Source of the DNA: Anderseniella sp051010195
Lineage (GTDB): Bacteria > Pseudomonadota > Alphaproteobacteria > Rhizobiales > Aestuariivirgaceae
Assembly: GCA_051010195.1 (NCBI GenBank)
Contig: JBPCVV010000031.1
Location: 1-26,864 of the forward strand
DNA length: 26,864 bases
Direction of reading: 5' to 3'
The notes under the pieces: generated by a model
The model's database searches: none
What the model was told of the DNA's origin: nothing
What the model saw: only the letters and a program-made list of their open reading frames with translations
Translations under genes and position numbers: made by a program
In this document: positions 1 to 6,803 of the stretch, piece after piece
Numbering within the stretch: position 1 is the first letter of the stretch
Layout: each line of letters starts with the position of its first letter

Positions 1-164
1 CCAACCTCACCGGTGGCCACCGTCGCGGCAGCTTCAGCCGCAGACGTTGTGGTCGTAGCAGTGCTGGAGTTCGCTGCCGGAGCCGGTGTAACTTCCGGCA
101 TTTCACCGGCAACCGCCGGCACAGCCAGCAAGGCTATGAAGGCAGGAACGAGCAATGTTTTCAT
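1..164 (-). CDS. Exported protein of unknown function, N-terminal part only
   Basis: The reading frame begins with ATG at 164 and runs off the left edge of the window, so only about 54 residues are visible. The start is well supported: GGAGG lies six bases upstream on the minus strand. The protein opens with MKTLLVPAFIALLAVPAVAG, a typical Sec signal peptide with probable cleavage after AVA or VAG. It is followed by a low-complexity stretch rich in Ala, Thr, Ser and Pro, which looks like a flexible linker after export. No domain is visible, so function cannot be assigned. It diverges from the small membrane protein gene at 361. Confidence 0.75.
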   Translation of the reverse strand, partial: MKTLLVPAFIALLAVPAVAGEMPEVTPAPAANSSTATTTTSAAEAAATVATGEV

Positions 165-325
165 GGTAACCTCCGATAAATCGATATGGTCCGCATCAAG
201 GCCGTCTGCGATTAGTGTACTTCATTCAATGTGACTTTCCTATGGACCTTTCGTGGTTTTGGCGATCACGATTGGCAGCCGGGTGCGAGCAGGCTGGCAA
301 CAGGGCCCGGTTCTCCCCATATCAA

Positions 326-344
326 TTTAGGTAACAGACCTAAA
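326..344 (+). promoter_or_regulatory. Perfect inverted repeat in the leader of the small membrane protein gene
   Basis: TTTAGGT and ACCTAAA form a perfect 7-bp inverted repeat separated by AACAG. The site ends a few bases before the GGAGG ribosome binding site of the gene at 361. It could be an operator for a dimeric repressor or a small 5' leader hairpin. The symmetry is seen; a regulatory role is inferred. Confidence 0.4.
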
Positions 345-360
345 GCTGGAGGATGCACAG

Positions 361-744
361 ATGGCCGTCACCAACATACTTGCCGCCCTGATCGGGCTTT
401 ATTTCATCTGCGGCGGCATTGCGATACTGAATGACCGCAAGGTCATGGCGGGCATGATGAGTTCACTCGCCGATCAGCCGTTGCTGGGTTATCTCGGCGG
501 TGTCATGGCATTTGCCATCGGCGGTACGATTCTAGCGGTACATTCGCTATGGACGGGATGGCTTGCCGGTTTTGTGACGCTGGTGGGCTGGGTGGCGCTG
601 GCAGAGGGCGTATTGCTGATCGCCGCACGCGAGCGGTTCCTCAGCATCGTGTCGAAGCTGAACCTGGACAACCGCTTCGGCACTGCACTGAGCCTGGGCA
701 TTATCGGGCTTGGGGCTATGCTGCTGGCAGCGTCACTTCTGTGA
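361..744 (+). CDS. Small integral membrane protein, unknown function
   Basis: 127 residues, with ATG at 361 preceded by GGAGG at a good distance. The protein is almost entirely hydrophobic. There are four likely membrane segments: residues about 3-23, 42-60, 64-86 and 107-127, with a short charged connector (ARERFLSIVSKLNLDNRF) before the last. The gene ends about 33 bases from the convergent gene at 778. No catalytic motif is visible and I do not recognise a named family. The strong ribosome binding site and coherent membrane topology support a real gene. Confidence 0.75.
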   Translation: MAVTNILAALIGLYFICGGIAILNDRKVMAGMMSSLADQPLLGYLGGVMAFAIGGTILAVHSLWTGWLAGFVTLVGWVALAEGVLLIAARERFLSIVSKLNLDNRFGTALSLGIIGLGAMLLAASLL

Positions 745-777
745 AATTTCAACCTGGTTTACTTCGCAACCGGTGTT

Positions 778-1059
778 TCACAGGGAATAGACATGGTGCA
801 TCTTCAACGAACGGCGACGCTTCTTTTTGACCCTGGCGGGCCGGTTTCTTGAAGGTATTGGGCGCGGTTCAGCAATTTCGGCGTTGGCAGCAAGCGCTTG
901 CAGCATGCGTGACAGGCGCGCATTGCACTGGGCAAGCAGGTTCAAATCGTATTCGTCCAGCGTACCGCCGCGTGCGGCCAGCCCCTCCAGCAAATCGAGT
1001 TCAGCCGCCATTGCATCCACAGCGAGGGTTTCAAGGGAAAAATTACCCAACCGAGTCAT
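778..1059 (-). CDS. Small protein with basic tail, unknown function
   Basis: About 93 residues from ATG at 1059, with AAAGGA nine bases upstream. A GTG two codons earlier (1065) is possible but would sit only three bases from that site. The first two thirds are predicted helical and acidic, with Leu-rich heptad-like spacing (LETLAVDAMAAELDLLEGL, then LNLLAQCNARLSRMLQAL). The end is strongly basic (PSRNRPARVKKKRRRSLK), which suggests contact with nucleic acid or acidic membrane. No family is recognised. It is convergent with the gene at 361 and stands alone. Confidence 0.6.
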   Translation of the reverse strand: MTRLGNFSLETLAVDAMAAELDLLEGLAARGGTLDEYDLNLLAQCNARLSRMLQALAANAEIAEPRPIPSRNRPARVKKKRRRSLKMHHVYSL

Positions 1060-1236
1060 GACCACGGGTCCTTTCTCAAGGGTTGTCCGCCAGTTTCACC
1101 TTCCCCCGGGGGCGCCTTTTTGACGTTTAGTCAGTTATGTCGATAACAATCATCCGCAGATTCGGCGAACTCCGTTACGAATTTCTGTACAAGGAGTAAC
1201 CTATAGTTGTGTTGAAATTGAGTTGCCTGGGAGATT

Positions 1237-1674
1237 TTAGTCGTCATCCGAACCGGGCACTTTCACGAGGGCTTCACCTTCCAGCACCAGCACATCCTCC
1301 ACCGAGCAGCTACACGCCAGCCGGACCCGGTTGCCCTTGTCGCTCAGTTCAAGCACTTCGACGCGGGCCGTCACAATGTCACCGATGCGCACCGGCGCCC
1401 GGAAATTCAGCGTCTGCTTCATGTAGATCGCGCCCGGCCCCGGCAACCTGGTGCCGATCACCGCGGAAATCAGGCTTGCGGTATACAGGCCGTGGGCGAT
1501 CCGGCCCTTGAACGGGGTTTGCGCAGCAAAATGTTCCGACAGATGGATCGGATTGCGGTCTCCTGAAATTTCAGCGAAACCGATGACGTCGGACGACTTG
1601 ACTTCCTTGGCGTAGGTTTCCGCCAGGCCGACGGACAAATCTTCGAAATACAGGGTTTGCGTTGCAGGCAGCAT
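1237..1674 (-). CDS. MaoC-like (R)-specific enoyl-CoA hydratase
   Basis: 145 residues, a single hot-dog domain. The hydratase-2 signature is present: SGDRNPIH with Asp39 and His44 as the probable catalytic pair, spaced as in PhaJ, then HFAAQTPFKGRIAHGL. Members hydrate trans-2-enoyl-CoA to (R)-3-hydroxyacyl-CoA. In PHA-forming bacteria this feeds fatty-acid intermediates to polyhydroxyalkanoate synthase; other members are bile-acid, crotonyl-CoA or mesaconyl-type dehydratases. Substrate cannot be read from sequence, so I leave the gene symbol empty. A GAGG-like site precedes ATG at 1674. A 17-bp palindrome lies 39-55 bases upstream of the start. Confidence 0.88.
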   Translation of the reverse strand: MLPATQTLYFEDLSVGLAETYAKEVKSSDVIGFAEISGDRNPIHLSEHFAAQTPFKGRIAHGLYTASLISAVIGTRLPGPGAIYMKQTLNFRAPVRIGDIVTARVEVLELSDKGNRVRLACSCSVEDVLVLEGEALVKVPGSDDD

Positions 1675-1712
1675 GGCGGGAGCCTCATTCAGGATATGGC
1701 GACAGATGAACT

Positions 1713-1729
1713 ATATTGCACTGCAATAT
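1713..1729. promoter_or_regulatory. 17-bp perfect palindrome upstream of the maoC-like gene
   Basis: ATATTGCA and TGCAATAT flank a single C, giving a perfect 8+1+8 palindrome located where a promoter for the hydratase gene at 1674 would lie. The TGCA-rich core resembles sites bound by PhaR-type regulators of PHA metabolism in alphaproteobacteria. That assignment is an inference from the downstream enzyme type, not a demonstrated match. Confidence 0.5.
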
Positions 1730-1824
1730 GCTCACCTCGCCGATTGCTGTCCAGCCCTGGTGGAGACGTTCCGGCAAACTGGTCGGGCATATAATGCACA
1801 CCAAAACAGGTGCCCAAAATGAGA

Positions 1825-1864
1825 GACCCCGGAACGCTTGAGCCCCCTCGTGCGTTCCGGGGTC
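1825..1864 (-). terminator. Strong hairpin, probable terminator of the L,D-transpeptidase gene
   Basis: Perfect 13-bp stem (GACCCCGGAACGC at 1825-1837 against GCGTTCCGGGGTC at 1852-1864) with a 14-base loop, about 54 bases past the stop of the minus-strand ykuD-type gene. On the minus strand it is followed by TCTCATTTTG, a weak U-rich tail. It is most likely an intrinsic terminator, though with a long loop and imperfect tail. Confidence 0.55.
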
Positions 1865-1917
1865 AGGGTAACCCCCCAAGGCTCCCCTGCAAAACCAGTT
1901 ATATGTGGCGCTGCCTG

Positions 1918-2568
1918 CTAGCGGCGCACGATGACCCTCGCACCGACGCGGGCGCGTTTGTGAAGGTCAATGATGTCCGTGTTTGTCAGACGAATGCAGC
2001 CGGACGACACGGCACCACCGATCGAGGATGGGTTGTTGGTGCCGTGAATGCGGTAAAGCGAGCTGCCGATATAAAGTGAGCGGGCGCCGAGCGGGTTGTT
2101 GGGCCCACCTTCCATGCGTGCCGGCAGGATGATGCCCTTTTTCTTCTCGCGCGCAATCATGGATTTTGGAGGTGTCCAGCTTGGCCATTCGGCCTTGCGG
2201 GAGATTCTCGCGCTTCCGGACCACTGGAAGCCCTGACGACCCACGCCAACGCGGTATCTGTAGGCTTTTCCGCCGGGTTGAATGAAGTAGAGGTTACGCT
2301 CGGACGTATCGACAATGATGGTGCCCGTCTTGTACTTAGTCCCTTGCGGATAACTGATCAGTCTCCGCGTACTCGGACCGTAGTTCTTGCCACCGCCAAA
2401 ATTAAAGCCGGGGCGGCTCCTGTCGCCGAAATTGTTGTTGATTCCACCAAAAAGGCAGTCGAAAAAGTTGTTGCACTGCTTACCGTTTCGCGATGCCGCG
2501 CTTGCTGTTGGCGCTGCCACAGCTGCTGCGATCACCATCGCTGAAAGAGTTAGTAGTGTGCGGCGCAT
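1918..2568 (-). CDS. Exported L,D-transpeptidase (YkuD domain)
   Basis: 216 residues from ATG at 2568. That start is chosen because GGAGG lies six bases upstream and it places a clean signal peptide at the N-terminus (MRRTLLTLSAMVIAAAVAAP, cleavage near ASA at 24). The open frame extends further upstream but without export signal or ribosome site. After a Gly/Asn-rich linker containing Cys32 and Cys38, the YkuD catalytic domain occupies about residues 82-215. It has the His175 (RIHGTN) and Ser-x-Gly-Cys-Ile-Arg-Leu motif with nucleophile Cys191. The family forms 3-3 peptidoglycan cross-links or anchors proteins to the cell wall in the periplasm. Which of these applies cannot be told here. Confidence 0.93.
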   Translation of the reverse strand: MRRTLLTLSAMVIAAAVAAPTASAASRNGKQCNNFFDCLFGGINNNFGDRSRPGFNFGGGKNYGPSTRRLISYPQGTKYKTGTIIVDTSERNLYFIQPGGKAYRYRVGVGRQGFQWSGSARISRKAEWPSWTPPKSMIAREKKKGIILPARMEGGPNNPLGARSLYIGSSLYRIHGTNNPSSIGGAVSSGCIRLTNTDIIDLHKRARVGARVIVRR

Positions 2569-2716
2569 GGAACCTCCTGCTCGCGAATCTCTTGACGTAT
2601 TCATCGTCTTGATGACCTGACCATAGAGGCGGCCACGCAGAATGTTCAAGGGTGAGTACAGGCGGTGATGCATTATTTTGAAAAGTGTTGCATAAATGCC
2701 ACGGTCGGTGAAAACC

Positions 2717-3145
2717 TTATACTTTAGTCTTACGTCCGTACAACTCGAGCCGGTGGTGGACGATCTCGTAGCCCAGTTCACGGGCGATCTCTTCTTGCAG
2801 TCGCTCGATCTTTTCGGACTGGAATTCAATGACCGCGCCAGTATCCATATCGATCAGGTGATCATGATGCGGCCCGTCCGCCGGTTCGTAACGCGACCTG
2901 CCGTCGACAAAGGCATGGCGTTGTATGGCGCCGTGTTCTTCCAGCATTTTCAAGGTTCGATAGACGGTCGGCAACGAGATCCGGCTGTCCTGCCTGACCG
3001 CACGCCTGAAAATGTCCATGGCGTCGGGATGCTCGTCTCCCTTGTCGGCGAGGATCCGGATGATCAGCCTGCGCGGCTTGGTAATGCGGGCACCGCCTTC
3101 GCGCAGAGCATTCAAAAGTTCGTCACTGTCCAATGGTGTAGCCAT
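2717..3145 (-). CDS. Fur-family metal regulator, Mur-like
   Basis: 142 residues, the usual Fur length. A winged-helix DNA-binding part spans residues about 10-85 (TKPRRLIIRIL, then SLPTVYRTLKMLEEHGAIQRH). The dimerisation and metal part carries HHDH at 93-96, followed by LIDMDTGAVIEF, and a His pair at 130-131. There are no CXXC pairs, which argues against a Zur with a structural zinc site. The protein resembles alphaproteobacterial Fur proteins that act as the manganese regulator Mur. It is divergent from sitABCD with palindromic sites between, so it probably represses that operon when Mn(II) or Fe(II) is plentiful. The start at 3145 has no clear Shine-Dalgarno. Confidence 0.9.
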   Translation of the reverse strand: MATPLDSDELLNALREGGARITKPRRLIIRILADKGDEHPDAMDIFRRAVRQDSRISLPTVYRTLKMLEEHGAIQRHAFVDGRSRYEPADGPHHDHLIDMDTGAVIEFQSEKIERLQEEIARELGYEIVHHRLELYGRKTKV

Positions 3146-3162
3146 ATATGCAAAATATCAAG

Positions 3163-3179
3163 ATGATAATCATTTGCAA
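3163..3179. promoter_or_regulatory. Fur-box-like site between the fur-type gene and sitA
   Basis: ATGATAATCATT at 3163-3174 equals the 12-base core of the classical E. coli Fur box and is followed by a TTTGCA half site. It lies 18-34 bases upstream of the Fur-family gene start, well placed for autoregulation. Match to the consensus is from memory of the published site; binding is inferred. Confidence 0.55.
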
Positions 3180-3208
3180 TAACAATCAGCGACATTGCAT
3201 TTCCTTAT

Positions 3209-3223
3209 TGCAAATAATTTGCA
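3209..3223. promoter_or_regulatory. Perfect TGCAAAT palindrome, probable Mur/Fur operator of sitABCD
   Basis: TGCAAAT-A-ATTTGCA is a perfect 7+1+7 palindrome, with further TTGCA-type half sites at 3174-3179 and 3194-3199. It sits about 46 bases before the chosen GTG start of sitA. Similar TGCAAAT/ATTTGCA elements are known as Mur-responsive sequences upstream of sit/mnt operons in rhizobia, so this is the best candidate operator for metal-dependent repression. Confidence 0.6.
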
Positions 3224-3269
3224 TTTACATAAAGTAACAACAAACACTAGCCTCACCGGAGCTGAATAC

Positions 3270-4163
3270 GTGCGTCAAACACTGAAACGGATTGCCATCC
3301 TGGCATCGCTGACGCTGGCGATGGCCGGTTTGACACAGACCGCCCACGCCAAACTGAAAGTCGTCACTACCTTCACCATCATCGCCGATATGGCCTCCAA
3401 TGTTGCCGGCGACGCCGCTGAAGTGGTGTCGATCACCAAGCCCGGTGCGGAGATCCACAACTACCAGCCAACGCCGAAGGATATTGTCCGCGCCCAGGGG
3501 GCCGGCCTGATCCTGTGGAATGGTCTCAACCTGGAACAGTGGTTTGAGAAATTCCTGGCCAACCTGTCCGGCGTGCCTTCAGTTGTCATCAGCGAGGGGG
3601 TCGAGCCGATGAGCATCGTGGCAGGTCCCTACGCCGGCAAACCCAACCCGCACGCCTGGATGAGCCCGACGGATGCACAAACCTATGTCGATAACATCGC
3701 CCGCGCGATGGCTGAGCAGGATCCCGAAAACGCGGACACCTACAAGGCAAATGCAGAAAAATACAAGGCGGAAATCGAGGCACGGGTTGCACCCATCCGG
3801 GCATCGCTTGCATCCATCGCGGACAAGGAGCGCTGGCTGGTCACCAGCGAGGGCGCGTTTTCCTACCTGGCGCGGGACTTCAACCTGAAAGAATTGTTCC
3901 TGTGGCCGATCAACGCCGACCAACAGGGAACGCCGCAGCAGGTGCGCCAGGTGATCGACCAGGTGCGGGCCAACAACATCAAGGCAGTGTTCAGCGAAAG
4001 CACTATTTCCCCGGCCGCGGCAAAACAGGTGGCACGCGAAACCGACGCGCGCTATGCCGGTGTTCTGTACGTGGACTCGCTGTCCGGCCCGGATGGCCCG
4101 GTGCCCAACTATCTCGACCTTCTAAGCGTCACAACTGAAACAATCGCGGCGGGGCTGAAGTGA
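3270..4163 (+). CDS. sitA: Mn/Fe ABC transporter, periplasmic metal-binding protein
   Basis: 297 residues from GTG at 3270. GGAG lies eight bases upstream and this start gives a signal peptide with cleavage after TAHA (residue 27). The longer frame from 3195 would place the operator palindrome inside the coding region. Cluster A-I (ZnuA/PsaA/SitA) binding protein. The expected metal ligands are visible: His63 (EIHNYQ), His128 (NPHAWMSP), Glu194 (TSEGAFSY) and Asp269 (YVDSLSG). Glu at the third position, rather than His as in ZnuA, favours Mn(II)/Fe(II) over Zn(II). No His-rich loop is present. It is the first gene of a four-gene operon with overlapping junctions. Confidence 0.92.
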   Translation: MRQTLKRIAILASLTLAMAGLTQTAHAKLKVVTTFTIIADMASNVAGDAAEVVSITKPGAEIHNYQPTPKDIVRAQGAGLILWNGLNLEQWFEKFLANLSGVPSVVISEGVEPMSIVAGPYAGKPNPHAWMSPTDAQTYVDNIARAMAEQDPENADTYKANAEKYKAEIEARVAPIRASLASIADKERWLVTSEGAFSYLARDFNLKELFLWPINADQQGTPQQVRQVIDQVRANNIKAVFSESTISPAAAKQVARETDARYAGVLYVDSLSGPDGPVPNYLDLLSVTTETIAAGLK

Positions 4164-5083
4164 TGCTGAATCCGGTTCCGGCAGATCAGGCCCACAAGGC
4201 AGATCAGGCACACAATGCAGATCAGGCACACAATGAAGGGCTCGAAGTTCACGATGTGACCGTTACATACCGCAACGGTCACACGGCTCTTTATGATGCC
4301 AGTTTCTCGCTGCCCGTCGGCACCATTACCGCCCTGGTTGGGGTCAATGGCTCCGGCAAATCCACCCTGTTCAAGGCCATCATGGGATTTGTACCGCTGG
4401 CCAAGGGTGACGTGCGCATGCTCGGCATGAGCGAGGAACAGGCGCTGGACCGCAACCTGGTGGCTTATGTGCCGCAGTCCGAAGAAGTCGACTGGAACTT
4501 CCCGGTTCTGGTCGAGGATGTTGTAATGATGGGACGCTACGGCCACATGAACTGGCTGCGAATACCGGCGCGCCGTGACCATGAAATGGTTGCCAGTGCG
4601 CTGGAGCGGGTCGACATGAGCGACTTCCGCAAGCGCCAGATCGGCGAATTGTCCGGCGGACAGAAAAAGCGGGTGTTCCTGGCAAGGGCGCTGGCCCAGG
4701 AAGGCAAAATAATCCTACTTGACGAACCGTTCACCGGCGTGGATGTGAAGACCGAGGACGCGATCGTCAAGCTGTTGCAGGGCCTGCGCGATGAAGGCCA
4801 CATCATGCTGGTCTCGACCCACAATCTTGGTTCGGTGCCGCAGTTCTGCGACCGAGCCATCCTGATCAAGGGGACCGTGCTCGCAGAAGGGCCAACCGCG
4901 CAGGTGTTCACCCAGACCAATCTTGAACACGCCTTTGGCGGCGTGCTGCGCCAGTTCACCCTGGGCGGTGAGGACCTGCACGAAGATGACGATGCCCGCA
5001 CCGTTACCGTCCTGACCGATGATGAACGCCCGTTCGTGATCTATGGCGACGGAGAAAAAGAGCCGGAGCAGAAACAGAAATGA
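4163..5083 (+). CDS. sitB: Mn/Fe ABC transporter, ATPase subunit with N-terminal His repeat
   Basis: 306 residues. ATG at 4163 overlaps the sitA stop by one base (TGATG); GTG at 4160 is an alternative. ATPase landmarks are complete: Walker A GVNGSGKST at 60-68, signature LSGGQ at 163-167, Walker B with Asp187-Glu188, and switch His220. It energises metal import with the two permeases that follow. It is longer than usual at both ends. Residues 7-24 are three copies of the hexapeptide ADQAH(K/N), and a charged tail of about 50 residues follows the nucleotide-binding domain (DLHEDDDARTVTVLTDDERP, then GEKEPEQKQK). The His repeat is unusual for this family. Confidence 0.93.
   Translation: MLNPVPADQAHKADQAHNADQAHNEGLEVHDVTVTYRNGHTALYDASFSLPVGTITALVGVNGSGKSTLFKAIMGFVPLAKGDVRMLGMSEEQALDRNLVAYVPQSEEVDWNFPVLVEDVVMMGRYGHMNWLRIPARRDHEMVASALERVDMSDFRKRQIGELSGGQKKRVFLARALAQEGKIILLDEPFTGVDVKTEDAIVKLLQGLRDEGHIMLVSTHNLGSVPQFCDRAILIKGTVLAEGPTAQVFTQTNLEHAFGGVLRQFTLGGEDLHEDDDARTVTVLTDDERPFVIYGDGEKEPEQKQK
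4181..4234 (+). repeat. Three in-frame 18-bp tandem repeats at the start of sitB
   Basis: Units at 4181-4198, 4199-4216 and 4217-4234. The second and third are identical (GCAGATCAGGCACACAAT) and the first differs at three positions. Each encodes ADQAHN or ADQAHK. In-frame tandem repeats of this kind can expand or contract by slippage without breaking the gene. Confidence 0.9.
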
Positions 5084-5937
5084 ACCTGCTGCTGGAGCCC
5101 TTCACCTACAATTACATGGTCAATGCCATGTGGGCCTGTGCGCTGGTTGGCGCAGTGTGCGGTTTCCTGTCGGCCTACCTGATGCTGAAGGGCTGGTCGC
5201 TGATCGGCGATGCCCTGTCTCATGCCATTGTGCCCGGCGTTGCGGGCGCCTATATGCTGGGCCTGCCGTTTTCCATCGGGGCGTTTTTCTCCGGCGGCCT
5301 GGCGGCACTGACAATGTTGTTTCTGAACCAGCGCACCAAGCTGCGCGAAGACGCCATCATCGGCCTGATCTTCACATCGTTCTTCGCTCTGGGGCTGTTC
5401 ATGGTTTCCCTGTCACCGACTTCGGTGAATATCCAGACCATCGTGCTCGGCAACATACTGGCCATTACACCTGAAGACCTGGTGCAACTGGTCATCATTT
5501 GCAGCGTCTCCATGACCGTGCTGTTGCTCAAATGGAAAGACCTGATGGCGACGTTCTTTGACGAGGATCATGCCCGCTCGGTCGGCCTCAACACAACGGC
5601 CCTCAGGCTGGTGTTCTTCACCCTGCTCGCTGCCTGCACCGTTGCCGCGCTGCAGACTGTTGGCGCGTTCCTGGTGATCGCCATGGTGGTCACGCCAGGC
5701 GCCACCGCCTACCTGCTGACCGACCGGTTTCCCCGTCTCATCATTCTGTCTGTTGCCATCGGCGCGGTGACCAGTTTCCTCGGTGCCTATCTCAGCTACT
5801 TCGTCAACGGGGCAACCGGCGGCGTCATTGTCATCCTGATGACGGTTGTGTTCCTCATCGCGTTCTTCCTGGCGCCCAAACACGGCATGCTGGCGGCCAG
5901 GGCAAAAGCGCGCGCGGCGCTGGAGACGCGATTATGA
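5080..5937 (+). CDS. sitC: Mn/Fe ABC transporter, permease subunit 1
   Basis: 285 residues, ABC-3 family membrane protein. Its start codon overlaps the sitB stop (ATGA at 5080), a mark of translational coupling. Hydrophobic segments run throughout, consistent with about eight membrane helices. The family feature LKGWSLIGDALSHAIVPGVAGAY is present near residues 27-50. A conserved segment VVTPGATAYLL lies in the second half. It should pair with the following permease to form the heterodimeric inner-membrane channel for Mn(II)/Fe(II). Having two different permeases fits a SitABCD-type system rather than ZnuABC, which uses one. Confidence 0.93.
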   Translation: MNLLLEPFTYNYMVNAMWACALVGAVCGFLSAYLMLKGWSLIGDALSHAIVPGVAGAYMLGLPFSIGAFFSGGLAALTMLFLNQRTKLREDAIIGLIFTSFFALGLFMVSLSPTSVNIQTIVLGNILAITPEDLVQLVIICSVSMTVLLLKWKDLMATFFDEDHARSVGLNTTALRLVFFTLLAACTVAALQTVGAFLVIAMVVTPGATAYLLTDRFPRLIILSVAIGAVTSFLGAYLSYFVNGATGGVIVILMTVVFLIAFFLAPKHGMLAARAKARAALETRL

Positions 5938-6803
5938 CGGCGGTTCTTGACTGGATCATGCAACCGTTCGCTTTCGAGTTCATGCAACGGGCATTCGTCA
6001 TCACATTCCTGCTCTCGGTGCCGATGGCGGCCCTGTCATGCTTCCTCGTGCTGAAAGGCTGGTCGCTGATGGGGGATGCGATTTCACATGCAGTGTTGCC
6101 GGGCATCGTGCTGGCCTACATTGTAGGTGCGCCCCTGGCCGCCGGTGCTTTTGCCGCTGGCATGGCGTGTGCCCTGGCCACCGGGTTCCTGGACCGCAAC
6201 TCCCGGATCAAGCAGGACACGGTCATGGGCGTGGTGTTTTCCGGCATGTTCGGACTGGGCCTGGTGATGTATGTGGCGATACAGACCGAAGTGCATCTCG
6301 ACCATATCCTGTTCGGCAATGTGCTCGGTGTGACCTGGGCCGATGTTGCAGAAACCGCCATCATCTCGACCCTCTGTACGGCCGGACTGGCGATCTGGCG
6401 CAAGGATTTGCTGTTGCACGCGTTTGATGCGCAGCACGCCCGCGCCATCGGACTGAAGGTCGGCTGGCTGCATTACGGTTTGCTGGCGGCAATCTCGCTG
6501 GCCATTGTCGGCGCGCTGAAAGCGTCCGGTATCATCCTGGCGATCGCCCTGCTGATCGGCCCGGGGGCGGTCGCTTTTCTGGTCACCCGACAGTTCTCGA
6601 CCATGCTGGCGGTCGCTGTTGCTGTTGCGGTTGGTTCGAGCGTTACGGGCGTGTTTGCCAGTTTTCACCTGGACTCGGCCCCTGCCCCGACCATCGTGCT
6701 GGTCATGACTGGCCTGTTCATCGTTGCCTTCATCCGACAGCAGATGCAGTTTGCCAGGCTCAGCAAGCAAAAACCTGAAATTACTGGCGCTGAGCCTTCG
6801 TGA
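5934..6803 (+). CDS. sitD: Mn/Fe ABC transporter, permease subunit 2
   Basis: 289 residues, a paralogue of the preceding permease, sharing LKGWSLMGDAISHAVLPGIVLAY and the overall topology of about eight helices. Its ATG overlaps the sitC stop by four bases (ATGA at 5934). It is the last gene of the sitABCD operon. Its final 23 bases (6781-6803) overlap the 3' end of the convergent malic enzyme gene, so there is no room for a terminator between the two. Confidence 0.93.
   Translation: MTAVLDWIMQPFAFEFMQRAFVITFLLSVPMAALSCFLVLKGWSLMGDAISHAVLPGIVLAYIVGAPLAAGAFAAGMACALATGFLDRNSRIKQDTVMGVVFSGMFGLGLVMYVAIQTEVHLDHILFGNVLGVTWADVAETAIISTLCTAGLAIWRKDLLLHAFDAQHARAIGLKVGWLHYGLLAAISLAIVGALKASGIILAIALLIGPGAVAFLVTRQFSTMLAVAVAVAVGSSVTGVFASFHLDSAPAPTIVLVMTGLFIVAFIRQQMQFARLSKQKPEITGAEPS

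Noticed and set aside
2098..2108. GGGCCCACC in the transpeptidase gene resembling the tRNA 3' end, as a possible attachment site
   Set aside because: Only about nine bases, inside an intact conserved gene and on the far side of the core block; chance match.
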